Positions 16,900-25,264 of a DNA stretch of 64,000 nt are shown here, in pieces. The notes under the pieces are model-generated. The model had not been told where the DNA came from. It did not search any database and was given only the letters and a program-made list of their open reading frames with translations. Position 1 is the first letter of the stretch. Every line of letters begins with the position of its first letter. The position numbers and the translations under genes are program-made. The DNA comes from Ensifer sp. Root278 (GTDB taxonomy: Bacteria; Pseudomonadota; Alphaproteobacteria; Rhizobiales; Rhizobiaceae): contig NZ_LMJJ01000043.1 of the NCBI RefSeq assembly GCF_001429285.1, positions 350,184 to 414,183 of the forward strand, given 5' to 3'.

Positions 16900-18177
16900 G
16901 TGAGCTCAATTGCCGAAACCGAAGTCGCGGCACCATCCGTGTCGGCCCGCAGCCGCTACCTTCAGCTGGCGCTGATCGTGATCGCCGCCGGTGCGATCTA
17001 TCCGATCCTCTATCTTCGTCAGTCCTACCAGACGACGATGCTGGAGGTGCTGAAGCTGAGCAACACCGAGCTTGGCGTCCTCTATTCCATCCTCGGCACC
17101 AGCTTCCTCGTCGGCTACCTGCCGAGCGGGTGGCTTGCCGACCGCGTCCAACCGCGCATCCTGATCCTGCTGTCGATGGTGGGCACTGGCCTCCTTGGTC
17201 TCTGGTACGCGACGCTGCCCGGTTATTCGTCGCTCCTCGTCATCTATTGCGGCTTCGGCGTCACCACGGGTCTCACCTTCTGGGCAGCGACGCTCAAGCA
17301 GGTAAACCTGATCGCCGGTGCCAATGAGCAGGGACGCTTCTTCGGGATCCTCGACGGCGGACGTGGCCTGGTGGAAGCACTGCTCGCAAGCGTCGCCATC
17401 GCGCTCTTCGTCTTCACGACGGAAACGCGCGGCGCCGGACTTGCCACCGGCTTCCGCGACGTCGTGCTGCTCTACGCCATTTTCTGCATCGTCGTCGGCA
17501 TCGCCTATTTCGCGGTGTCGCAACCGGTTGCCGCGGACAGGACGGCGCGCAAGCGCGAGGGCAGCTTTCTCGCCGACATCAAGACGCTGCTTCGCATTCC
17601 CGAGGTCTGGCTGGTCGCGGCCATCATCTTTTGCGGCTACCACGTCTTTCTCGCCACCTACAGCTTCTCGGCCTATCTGCAGGAGGGCGGCTTCGGCATT
17701 TCCGCCGCCATGGCCGGCCTGATCGTCACGGTCAAGCTGTGGCTGCGCCCGGTCGGCGGTATCGGCGGTGGCTTGCTCGGCGACCGCTACGGCAAGACCG
17801 GCATCCTGCTCCTGAGCTTCATAGTCACGGCCGCCAGTCTCGTGGTAATGATCGCCCTGCCTGGCATCGGCTCGACCGTCCTCTTCGTCGGGCTGGTGCT
17901 GCTCGTTGGCCTCATCACCTATACGATCCGCGGGCTCTACTGGGCGATCCTCGACGATTGCCATGTGCCGGCGAACATCACCGGTCTCGCCATCGGCATC
18001 ATTTCGCTGGTCGGCTACGCGCCCGACACCTACCTGCCGCTGGTCAACGGATACCTCTCGGACCGCTATCCGGGCATCACCGGCTACCAGCTCTATTTCG
18101 GCTATATCGCCGCCGTCTGCGTCCTCGGCGCCATCGCCACCCTGGTTCTGATGGCCCGCCTCAAGAAAAAGGGATGA
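16900..18177 (+). CDS. Major facilitator superfamily transporter
   Basis: The 425-residue protein has about twelve hydrophobic helices with a central loop near residues 205-225 (SQPVAADRTARKREGS). The MFS signature between helices 2 and 3 is visible as GWLADRVQPRIL. It starts at GTG 16900 behind GGGAGGAGAC, a strong ribosome-binding site. Its stop overlaps the possible ATG of the enolase-family gene and it is followed by a GMC oxidoreductase, so the substrate is probably the sugar acid or polyol handled by those enzymes. The exact substrate cannot be read from the sequence. Confidence 0.9.
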   Translation: MSSIAETEVAAPSVSARSRYLQLALIVIAAGAIYPILYLRQSYQTTMLEVLKLSNTELGVLYSILGTSFLVGYLPSGWLADRVQPRILILLSMVGTGLLGLWYATLPGYSSLLVIYCGFGVTTGLTFWAATLKQVNLIAGANEQGRFFGILDGGRGLVEALLASVAIALFVFTTETRGAGLATGFRDVVLLYAIFCIVVGIAYFAVSQPVAADRTARKREGSFLADIKTLLRIPEVWLVAAIIFCGYHVFLATYSFSAYLQEGGFGISAAMAGLIVTVKLWLRPVGGIGGGLLGDRYGKTGILLLSFIVTAASLVVMIALPGIGSTVLFVGLVLLVGLITYTIRGLYWAILDDCHVPANITGLAIGIISLVGYAPDTYLPLVNGYLSDRYPGITGYQLYFGYIAAVCVLGAIATLVLMARLKKKG

Positions 18178-18182
18178 CACCC

Positions 18183-19400
18183 ATGAAGATCGCGTCTCTC
18201 AAGACCTATGCCGTCGCCGTCCCGCCACCGCATGTTGGCGGCATGTACTGGATCTTCGTGCGTCTCACGACCGCCTGCGGCATCGAAGGCATCGGCGAGA
18301 TCTATGCGACCTCGTTCCATCCGAGCGCCATGACGCCGCTGATCGAGGACGTGTTCGAGGGGCACCTGCTCGGCCATGATCCGCACCAGATCGAGCGCTT
18401 CTGGCGCTCGGCCTATTCGAGCGGCTTCACCCAGCGCCCCGATCCGACGATGATGGGCATCGTCTCGGGTCTCGAGATCGCCTGCTGGGACATCATCGGC
18501 AAGGCCGCCGGCCGGCCGGTCTCGGATCTCCTCGGCGGAACGGTGCACGAGAAGCTCCGCGCCTATACCTACCTCTACCCGAAGAACGCCGCCGGCGAGT
18601 TCGATTTCAACGATCCGGATCTCGCCGCCGAATGCGCAGTCGAGATGGTCGAGATGGGTTTCACCGCCGTCAAGTTCGACCCGGCCGGTCCCTATACCAA
18701 CTATTCCGGCCATCAGCTTTCGCTCGGCGTCATGGACCGCTGCGAGGAATTCTGCCGCAAGATCCGCGACGCGGTCGGAAGCAGTGCGGATCTGCTCTTC
18801 GGCACCCACGGCCAGATGGTTCCGTCCTCGGCCATCCGCCTTGCCAAGCGCCTGGAAAAATACGATCCGCTCTGGTTCGAAGAGCCGGTGCCGCCGGGAC
18901 AGGAAGCGGCGATGGCCGAGGTGGCGCGCGCAACCTCCATTCCGGTTTCGACCGGAGAGCGCCTGACGACCAAATACGAGTTCCAGCGCGTGCTCGAACT
19001 CAAGGCCGCGTCGATCCTGCAAATGAACGTGGCGCGCGTCGGCGGCTTGCTCGAGGCGAAGAAGATCGCCGGCATGGCCGAGGCCTATTACGCCCAGATC
19101 GCGCCGCATCTCTACAACGGTCCGGTGGGGGCTGCGGCCAGTATCCAGCTTTCGGCTGCCACGCCGAACTTCCTCATCCACGAGGCGATCCTCGATTTCT
19201 CCGGGTTCCACGCCGACGTACTGAAGACCAAGCTTACCGTGGAGGACGGCTACCTCATCCCCTCGCGCGAGCCCGGCCTCGGCATCGAGCTCAACATGGA
19301 CGTCGTCGAAAAGCACACGCCCTACACCGGCGAGCGTCTGCACCTCCAGATGGACAGCCGGCCGGCGGACGTGAAGGCCTTTGCCCCCGCGCGCGGGTGA
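18183..19400 (+). CDS. Enolase-superfamily (mandelate racemase/muconate lactonizing type) enzyme
   Basis: The 405-residue protein has the N-terminal capping domain and the barrel of the enolase superfamily. Visible functional positions are Lys164 in AVKFDP, Glu233/Glu234 in WFEEPVPP, Glu259 in STGERLTTKYEF and His309 in IAPHLYNGP. The first metal-ligand position, normally Asp, is Gly207 in LLFGTHGQ, with His209 two residues on. I recall the same FGTHGQ pattern in relatives that include 3,6-anhydro-L-galactonate cycloisomerase, but this is memory, not a search. Start ATG 18183 is favoured over 18174 because the AAAAGGG sits at proper spacing. It is coupled to the MFS gene, implying dehydration or cycloisomerisation of an imported sugar acid. 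Confidence 0.85.
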   Translation: MKIASLKTYAVAVPPPHVGGMYWIFVRLTTACGIEGIGEIYATSFHPSAMTPLIEDVFEGHLLGHDPHQIERFWRSAYSSGFTQRPDPTMMGIVSGLEIACWDIIGKAAGRPVSDLLGGTVHEKLRAYTYLYPKNAAGEFDFNDPDLAAECAVEMVEMGFTAVKFDPAGPYTNYSGHQLSLGVMDRCEEFCRKIRDAVGSSADLLFGTHGQMVPSSAIRLAKRLEKYDPLWFEEPVPPGQEAAMAEVARATSIPVSTGERLTTKYEFQRVLELKAASILQMNVARVGGLLEAKKIAGMAEAYYAQIAPHLYNGPVGAAASIQLSAATPNFLIHEAILDFSGFHADVLKTKLTVEDGYLIPSREPGLGIELNMDVVEKHTPYTGERLHLQMDSRPADVKAFAPARG

Positions 19401-19422
19401 ATTCGGATATCAGGGACACGAG

Positions 19423-21036
19423 ATGATCTACGATTACATCATCGTCGGCGCCGGGTCGGCGGGTTGCATCCTTGCGAGCCGGCTCAGCGAGAACGGTCAC
19501 CACAAGGTGCTCTTGATCGAGGCCGGCGGCAACGACAATTCCTTCTGGTTCAAGATCCCGGTCGGTTACGCCCGCAGCTACTATAACCCTCAGGTGAACT
19601 GGATGTATTCGAGCGAGCCGGAAGCCGAGCTTCAGGATCGCAGCATCTACGTGCCGCGCGGCAAGGTCCAGGGCGGCTCCGGATCGATCAACGCGATGAT
19701 CTACGTGCGCGGCGCGCGCGACGATTTCGACGACTGGAAAGCCGCCGGCAATGCGGGCTGGGGCTATGACGACGTGCTTCCCTATTTCCGCCGGCTCGAA
19801 ACCCATGCGCGCGGATCGTCGCAATGGCATGGCGGCGAAGGCCCGATCCACATCACCCCGATGCGCGGCATGACGCATCCGATCACCGACGCCTTTCTCG
19901 AGAGCTGCGGATCGTTGCAACTGCCACTGAACGATGATTTCAACGGAGCCTCGCTCGAAGGCGCCGGCGTCTACGACGTCAACACCAACAACGGCCGCCG
20001 CTCGCATTCGAGCGCCGAGTATTTGCGCCCTGCGCTCAAACGGCCCAACCTGACGATCGAGCGCTACGCCCAGGCCGAGCGGCTGGTCTTTGCGGATGAC
20101 GGGCGCGTGACCGGCGTCGATGTCGTCCAGAACGGTGCCCGCCGGCGCTTTACCGCCGGCCGCGAAGTCATCCTTGCCGCCGGGGCCGTCGGCAGCCCGC
20201 AGCTGCTGCAGGTCTCGGGCATCGGCGACGGCAAGACGCTGTCTTCGCTCGGGGTTAAGACACAGCGGCATTTGCCGGCGGTTGGCCAGAACCTGCAGGA
20301 TCACCTCTGCGCCAGCTTCTACTATCGTGCCACCATCCCGACGCTCAACGACGAGTTCGGCAGCCTGTTCGGCCAGATGCGGCTCGGCCTGCAATATCTG
20401 CTCACCGGCAAGGGTCCGTTCTCGATGAGCGTCAATCAGGCCGGTGGCTTCTTCCGCGGCAAACCTGACGAAGAGCGGCCGAACATCCAGCTTTACTTCA
20501 ATCCCCTGTCTTATCGGATCCCGAATGATCCGAAGGCCGGGCTGAAACCGGAGCCCTATCCGGGCTACCTGATCTGCTTCAACTCCTGCCGGCCGACCAG
20601 CCGCGGCAGCATCCAGATCGCATCCGGCGACCCCGCGCAAAAGCCCCTGATCCGGCCGAACTACCTGACGACCGACCGCGACATCGACGAAGTGCTGCAG
20701 GGAAGCCGGCTGGTGCGGCGGATCGCGTCGGCCACGGCGCTCTCCTCACTGACCGCGGAAGAAATCTCGCCCGCGCCGCGCGTTCAGAGCGACGACGCGC
20801 TGATGGATTATTTTCGCGAAAACTCAGGCTCGATCTACCATCTCTGCGGCACCTGCGCGATGGGGCCGGACCAGGCGAGCTCCGTCGTCGACAGCAGCCT
20901 GCGGGTTCATGGCGTTCCGGGTCTGCGCGTCGTCGACGCCTCCATCTTCCCGAACATTACGGCTGGCAACATCAACGCTCCGACGATGATGGTTGCGGAA
21001 AAGGGCGCGGCTCTCATCCTGGCGGATGCCGCCTGA
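19423..21036 (+). CDS. GMC-family FAD-dependent oxidoreductase (choline/alcohol dehydrogenase-like)
   Basis: The 537-residue enzyme starts MIYDYIIVGAGSAGC, with the FAD-binding GxGxxG at residues 9-14, and carries the GMC signatures PRGKVQGGSGSINAMIYVRG and the later GAVGSPQLLQVSGIG. Near the C-terminus lie the active-site region IYHLCGTCAMG and the Asn/His-bearing NITAGNINAPTM. GMC enzymes oxidise primary alcohols or sugars, passing electrons to quinone or oxygen. It lies 22 bp after the enolase-family gene and may supply an aldehyde to the upstream aldehyde dehydrogenase. The ATG at 19423 gives a clean N-terminus; a TTG 42 bp upstream is unlikely. Confidence 0.92.
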   Translation: MIYDYIIVGAGSAGCILASRLSENGHHKVLLIEAGGNDNSFWFKIPVGYARSYYNPQVNWMYSSEPEAELQDRSIYVPRGKVQGGSGSINAMIYVRGARDDFDDWKAAGNAGWGYDDVLPYFRRLETHARGSSQWHGGEGPIHITPMRGMTHPITDAFLESCGSLQLPLNDDFNGASLEGAGVYDVNTNNGRRSHSSAEYLRPALKRPNLTIERYAQAERLVFADDGRVTGVDVVQNGARRRFTAGREVILAAGAVGSPQLLQVSGIGDGKTLSSLGVKTQRHLPAVGQNLQDHLCASFYYRATIPTLNDEFGSLFGQMRLGLQYLLTGKGPFSMSVNQAGGFFRGKPDEERPNIQLYFNPLSYRIPNDPKAGLKPEPYPGYLICFNSCRPTSRGSIQIASGDPAQKPLIRPNYLTTDRDIDEVLQGSRLVRRIASATALSSLTAEEISPAPRVQSDDALMDYFRENSGSIYHLCGTCAMGPDQASSVVDSSLRVHGVPGLRVVDASIFPNITAGNINAPTMMVAEKGAALILADAA

Positions 21037-21294
21037 AGAGAGCCGTATGGTTCCCCACGTTGCCTGCGGGGGGAGCCCGCCCCAAGACAGCCCCTCGCGT
21101 TCAAACGCTGCCATCGGTCAGGTGTGAATTGCCATCGCCGACCGGGCGTGGCTATACTCCGCTGACTTCATAGCTGCCCACAATCAGTGCTTGCCTGCCA
21201 AAAGATTGTTGCCGCCGCGTTGAACGCGGTGGCGGGCGTCCGCGTCGCGGCCGCCGGCAAGGCACTGCGAGCAACGCCTGCGAGGGAGAGACGC

Positions 21295-23037
21295 ATGCTG
21301 AGTTTTCGCTTGAAGAGCCTGCCCGTCACCTTGTTTCTTGCGCTGAGCCTGGCTCCGCCGGAGGGCCGAGCCGCCTCGCCGGAACCGGTTAAGGCCGAGC
21401 ATGGCATGGTGGTGACTGCCCAGCACCTGGCCTCGGATGTAGGTGTCGCGGTCCTGAAGAGCGGTGGCAACGCCGTCGACGCAGCCGTTGCCGTCGGCTA
21501 CGCACTCGCCGTCACCTATCCGACCGCCGGCAATATCGGCGGTGGCGGGTTCATGACCATCCGCTTCAAGGACGGCAGGACGACCTTCCTCGATTTCCGC
21601 GAGCGGGCGCCGCAGGCGGCAACCAAGACCATGTATCTCGACGGGAAGGGAGATGTCATCAAAGGGTTGAGCACCGATGGTTATCTCGCCGTCGGTGTGC
21701 CGGGGCCCGTCATGGGTTTCGAGGTCGCGCGGAGCCGCTATGGCACGAAGCCGCTTGCCGAACTGATCGCGCCGGCGATCGCGCTAGCCAAGGATGGCTT
21801 CGTGCTGGAGGAGGGCGATGTCAGTACCTTCGAGGGCAGGGCCGAAAGGCTGGCGAAAGATCCGGCGGCGGCCGCAATCTTCCTGAAGCCCGACGGCAAG
21901 GCCTTTGCGGCCGGCGAAAAACTCGTCCAGACGGACCTTGCCGCATCGCTTTCGAGCATTGCCGAAAAAGGCCCGGACGCCTTCTACAAGGGCGCGATCG
22001 CCGATCAGATCGTCAAGGCGAGCTCGGAGAAGGGCGGCGTGCTCGCCAAGGCGGACTTCGAGCGCTATGCGGTGCGCGAACTGGAGCCGGTCAAGTGCAA
22101 TTATCGCGGCTATGACATCGTCTCCTCGCCGCCGCCGTCTTCCGGTGGCGTGATCATCTGTGAAATCCTCAACGTGCTCGAAGGCTATCCGCTTTCCTAC
22201 ATGGGCTATGGCGCCGCGGACACGGTTCACGCGATGATCGAGGCGATGCGCCATGCCTATGTCGACCGTAACACGTCGCTCGGCGATCCCGATTTCGTCG
22301 AAAACCCAGTCGCCAAGCTCACCGACAAGGCCTATGCGAAGGAAGTCCGTGCCAAGATCGATCCCTTCCGCGCCGGTGTCTCCGCGACGCTGATCCCGAA
22401 GGGCTTCGGCGAAAGCAAGGAGACGACCCACTATTCGATCATCGACGACGAGGGCAACGCGGTCGCCGTCACCTATACGCTGAACGGCTCCTTCGGCGCC
22501 GGCGTGGTGGCGCCGGGAACCGGTATCCTGCTCAACAACGAGATGGACGATTTCACCTCGAAGCCGGGCGTTCCCAATCTCTATGGGCTGATCCAGGGCG
22601 AGGCCAATGCGATCGCGCCCGGCAAGACGCCGCTGTCGTCGATGAGCCCGACGATCATCTCCAAGGACGGCAAGCCGTTCATGGTGATCGGCAGCCCCGG
22701 TGGCGCCCGCATCATTACGATCACGCTCGAGGCGATCCTCAACGTCATCGATCACGGCATGAACATCCAGGAAGCCGTCGATGCGCCGCGCATCCATCAC
22801 CAGTGGCTGCCGGACAAGGTGTTCATGGAGCCCTATGCGCTCTCGCCCGACACCCGCAAGCTGCTGTCGGCGATGGGCCATAACGTTCAGATCGACGAAA
22901 GCTGGACGATCTGGGGGCAGGCGACCGGCATCCTCGTCGGCGGCGAGAGCCTCTCCGACATCGAAGCCGGCGGCGGCGCCCGCTACAATGGCGCCGTCGA
23001 CAGCCGCATCGGCGCAGGTGCTGCGCGCGGTTACTAG
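21295..23037 (+). CDS. ggt: Gamma-glutamyltransferase, periplasmic
   Basis: The 580-residue proenzyme equals the E. coli Ggt length. It has a Sec signal (residues about 1-27) ending near EGRAA, the large subunit, and the self-processing site with nucleophile Thr377 in KETTHYSIIDDEGNAVAVTYTLN. Downstream LNNEMDDF and the SSMSPTI segment bind the gamma-glutamyl donor. It cleaves glutathione and other gamma-glutamyl compounds in the periplasm. ATG 21295 is preceded by GCGAGGGAGAG and is chosen over an upstream GTG at 21187, which would add a long, non-homologous leader. The TAG stop is the first triplet of a dispersed palindromic repeat. Confidence 0.94.
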   Translation: MLSFRLKSLPVTLFLALSLAPPEGRAASPEPVKAEHGMVVTAQHLASDVGVAVLKSGGNAVDAAVAVGYALAVTYPTAGNIGGGGFMTIRFKDGRTTFLDFRERAPQAATKTMYLDGKGDVIKGLSTDGYLAVGVPGPVMGFEVARSRYGTKPLAELIAPAIALAKDGFVLEEGDVSTFEGRAERLAKDPAAAAIFLKPDGKAFAAGEKLVQTDLAASLSSIAEKGPDAFYKGAIADQIVKASSEKGGVLAKADFERYAVRELEPVKCNYRGYDIVSSPPPSSGGVIICEILNVLEGYPLSYMGYGAADTVHAMIEAMRHAYVDRNTSLGDPDFVENPVAKLTDKAYAKEVRAKIDPFRAGVSATLIPKGFGESKETTHYSIIDDEGNAVAVTYTLNGSFGAGVVAPGTGILLNNEMDDFTSKPGVPNLYGLIQGEANAIAPGKTPLSSMSPTIISKDGKPFMVIGSPGGARIITITLEAILNVIDHGMNIQEAVDAPRIHHQWLPDKVFMEPYALSPDTRKLLSAMGHNVQIDESWTIWGQATGILVGGESLSDIEAGGGARYNGAVDSRIGAGAARGY

Positions 23038-23133
23038 AGCAATTCCAGGAAAAGTGCGAAACGGTTTTCCGTCCGGAATTGCGTAATTTCAAAGACTTAG
23101 ATCACTTCAGTGTTTCGATGAGTGAAATGATCT
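23035..23133 (+). repeat. Dispersed palindromic repeat, copy A
   Basis: This 99-bp unit begins exactly at the ggt stop codon (TAGAGCAATTCC) and ends at GAAATGATCT. It contains nested arms GCAATTCC (23039-23046) with GGAATTGC (23075-23082), and GGAAAA (23048-23053) with TTTTCC (23065-23070), forming a strong hairpin. An almost identical copy lies in reverse orientation at 33978-34080; the main differences are a few bases after TTTCAAAGA and a 4-bp indel near the end. The family resembles short interspersed palindromes of Rhizobiaceae; whether it is a named one (for example RIME) needs a database check. Confidence 0.85.
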
Positions 23134-23343
23134 AGGGCCCGAGATAGCGGGTGGCCAGTCGGTGCTTTGACACCCTTTGAAAGCAGCGGATAGCCGGTTC
23201 GCTGCGCGCTTTCGCATGTGCGATCACCGGGTGCTCGCGCGAAAAAGATTTGAAAGCGTTTTCGGTTGAATTTATTATGGTTTCCAGAGCGTGCCCCGCA
23301 CGCGGTCGTACGCTTTGGTCAAACTTCATTCGTGGAGGTTGTC

Positions 23344-23700
23344 ATGGCACTGATGGAAGGAAAGAAAGCGCAGGACTGGATCAATCTGGTTCTCGCCGTC
23401 TGCCTGTTCATCTCCCCGTGGATCATGGGCTTCGTTGTCGAGAGCGTTCCGGCTTGGAACGCTTGGGCCGCCGGCGTCGTGCTCGGCGTTCTGGCGATCG
23501 CAACACTTGCCATGTTTGCGGAATGGGAGGAATGGGCAAGCCTCGTCGTCGGGCTCTGGCTGATCGCTTCCCCCTGGCTGCTCGGCTTCTCGACCAGCGC
23601 CAATCCCATGTGGACGCATGTCGTCCTCGGGGCACTGGTGACTGCGCTCGCGATCTGGTCGGTCTGGGACGAACGGCAGCACCCGCATGCGCATGCATGA
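23344..23700 (+). CDS. SPW-repeat inner membrane protein
   Basis: The 118-residue protein carries two SPW motifs, SPWIMGF and SPWLLGF, each inside a pair of hydrophobic helices, giving four predicted membrane segments. This two-repeat architecture is the SPW family, widely distributed small membrane proteins of unknown function. The start at ATG 23344 follows GGAGGTTGTC, a near-perfect ribosome-binding site, so the 26-codon upstream extension in the same frame is not needed. The His-rich tail HPHAHA is unusual. It is a single-gene unit flanked on both sides by members of the palindromic repeat family. Confidence 0.87.
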   Translation: MALMEGKKAQDWINLVLAVCLFISPWIMGFVVESVPAWNAWAAGVVLGVLAIATLAMFAEWEEWASLVVGLWLIASPWLLGFSTSANPMWTHVVLGALVTALAIWSVWDERQHPHAHA

Positions 23701-23800
23701 TGACGAGCAGTGAAGGTCGCGGCCCGGCGCCGCAGCTCCGGGCCGCGAACAGCTGGCGTAATGTCGATGCAATCTCGAGTTTGCAGCTTCACCCGGATTG

Positions 23801-23866
23801 AGAGCAAATCCTGAAACCGTATAGAACGATCCTCTTTCAGATTTGCGTGATTTCAAAAGCTAGATC
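23801..23866 (+). repeat. Degenerate member of the dispersed palindromic repeat
   Basis: AGAGCAAATCCTGAAA at 23801 and TTTCAGATTTGCGTGATTTC at 23835 follow the order of copy A (AGAGCAATTCC... GGAATTGCGTAATTTCAAAG...TAGATC). Arms have changed together: GCAAAT pairs with ATTTGC and TGAAA with TTTCA, instead of GCAATTCC with GGAATTGC. The compensatory changes argue that the hairpin, not just the sequence, is conserved. Confidence 0.6.
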
Positions 23867-23922
23867 CCTACGAACGTGTCCGAGCGAGCCTCGACGATGC
23901 ACCGCGCATTCAAGCCAGCCCT

Positions 23923-24881
23923 ATGGTGCCGCCGGTGAAAAAACTGTGGCCCCGATCTCTCAAACAGCGGCTGATCGCCCAGCTTCTCGTTCTCCAGTTG
24001 GCGATACTGCTGGCTTTCGGACTTTCGTTCGTAAGCCTCCTGGTCCTTGCCGACGAAGGTGGCGTGTTGGTCAGCCCAGCGCCGGTCGAGGCGGCATTCG
24101 ACGCGATCCGGAGAGGTCCGGATGGCAAACTCGTGCTGGCAAAAACCGAGGAAATGGGGGACGTCCATGCCAGGCATCCGGATTTTTGGTTCATCGCGCG
24201 CAACGACCATGGAGAGACCGTTCAGGTGGGTGACATCCCCGCGATCTACCGGGGCATGAGCGAGAATCTCGGCAAGATGACCTATTCGGACATTCGCGAT
24301 GCCGGTGATCCATCACCCTATCTTGCCGTTCTCCGGCGCCGGTCGAATGCGGACGGGGACTTCACGGTGTTTGGGCAAGGCGAGTTGATGAGCCAGTCAG
24401 CCCTTATCCTGCAGTTTTCGCGCTTTTGGCCCTGGTGACGCTCGCCGGCGTGCCATGGATCGTCAATCGGGCGAGCCGGGACATTTCACCGCTGGCGATC
24501 GATGAAGGCTACGAGTTTTCATATGAGCCGGCGGTGCAGCGCTCGCTCGTTCAGGCGGGCTCGCCTTCTCTCAAGCGTGCCATCATCAACCTGGTAAAAA
24601 ATGCGATCGAGCATGCCGGAAACCGGGGAGCGATTGTCGTTCGGGTCGAGTGTAACGGCGTGATCGAGATCTGCGACGATGGTCCCGGCGTTCCCGAGGC
24701 AGAGCGCGAGCGAATATTCGAGCCATTTTACCGGCTGAAGCCGCGGCATCGAGGCGCGGGCCACGGTCTCAATCTCGTGCTGCAGATTACGCGAAGGCAT
24801 GGTGCGCAAATGACCGTTCTGAATTCGTCAGGCTGCGGCGCATGCTTCCGCATGGACTTCGGTAGCGAGGCCGCCGAATAG
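23923..24881 (+). pseudogene. Disrupted two-component sensor histidine kinase
   Basis: The first part (23923-24438) encodes an N-terminal cytoplasmic stub, a membrane helix (LLVLQLAILLAFGLSFVSLLVLA) and a periplasmic sensor segment, then runs out of frame at TGG-TGA. A shift near 24405-24420 restores the second membrane helix (FALLALVTLAGVPWIVNRA) in another frame. That frame then jumps from the beginning of the HAMP linker (SRDISPLA) straight to the ATPase domain (INLVKNAIEHAG, ICDDGPGVPEAERERIFEPFYR, GAGHGLNLV). The whole HisKA domain with its phosphorylated His is missing, so about 150-200 codons have been deleted. No response regulator is adjacent. Two independent lesions indicate a dead gene. 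Confidence 0.85.
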
Positions 24882-25264
24882 GCTTTGCCTTCCCATAAGC
24901 CGTAGAACTCCCCGAAGGCAAAGGCTGATTGCCCATGACATTGGCGTTCACGGAACGACCGCGCACCGCCCGGTGCGCGCGTGCCGGCGCACAATTGGAT
25001 AATACCAATATCATACCAACTAGCAACTGTCTCTGAATGCTGACGCAACTTGTGTACGCTATCTGTAAGAAATGTAATATGAATTATTCCGAATCTGGTC
25101 GCAGTCGCGGTCCGTTTTGACATCGCGCACTAGACAGGTGGTCATGTTTTGGTATTGCTAATGCTGGCCGCATAGAGATTGGGCCAGATCGGAAGTGATT
25201 ACGGAACGCTTATCGGCCCGAGGGCGAGCAAGCCTGTGGGCACCGGAAAACTGGGAGATATCAA
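24882..25264. other. 383-bp intergenic stretch
   Basis: I see no gene here. An 8-bp perfect stem, GCGCACCG (24961-24968) and CGGTGCGC (24971-24978) with a two-base gap, may mark the old end of the kinase gene. The part from about 25000 to 25170 is clearly more A+T-rich than the surroundings and presumably holds the promoter of the DUF218 gene at 25265, but no convincing -35/-10 pair stands out. Confidence 0.4.

Noticed and set aside
21187-21294. Upstream GTG start for gamma-glutamyltransferase
   Set aside because: Would add 36 residues before the signal peptide; the ATG at 21295 has a strong GGGAGAG site and gives the family-standard 580 residues.
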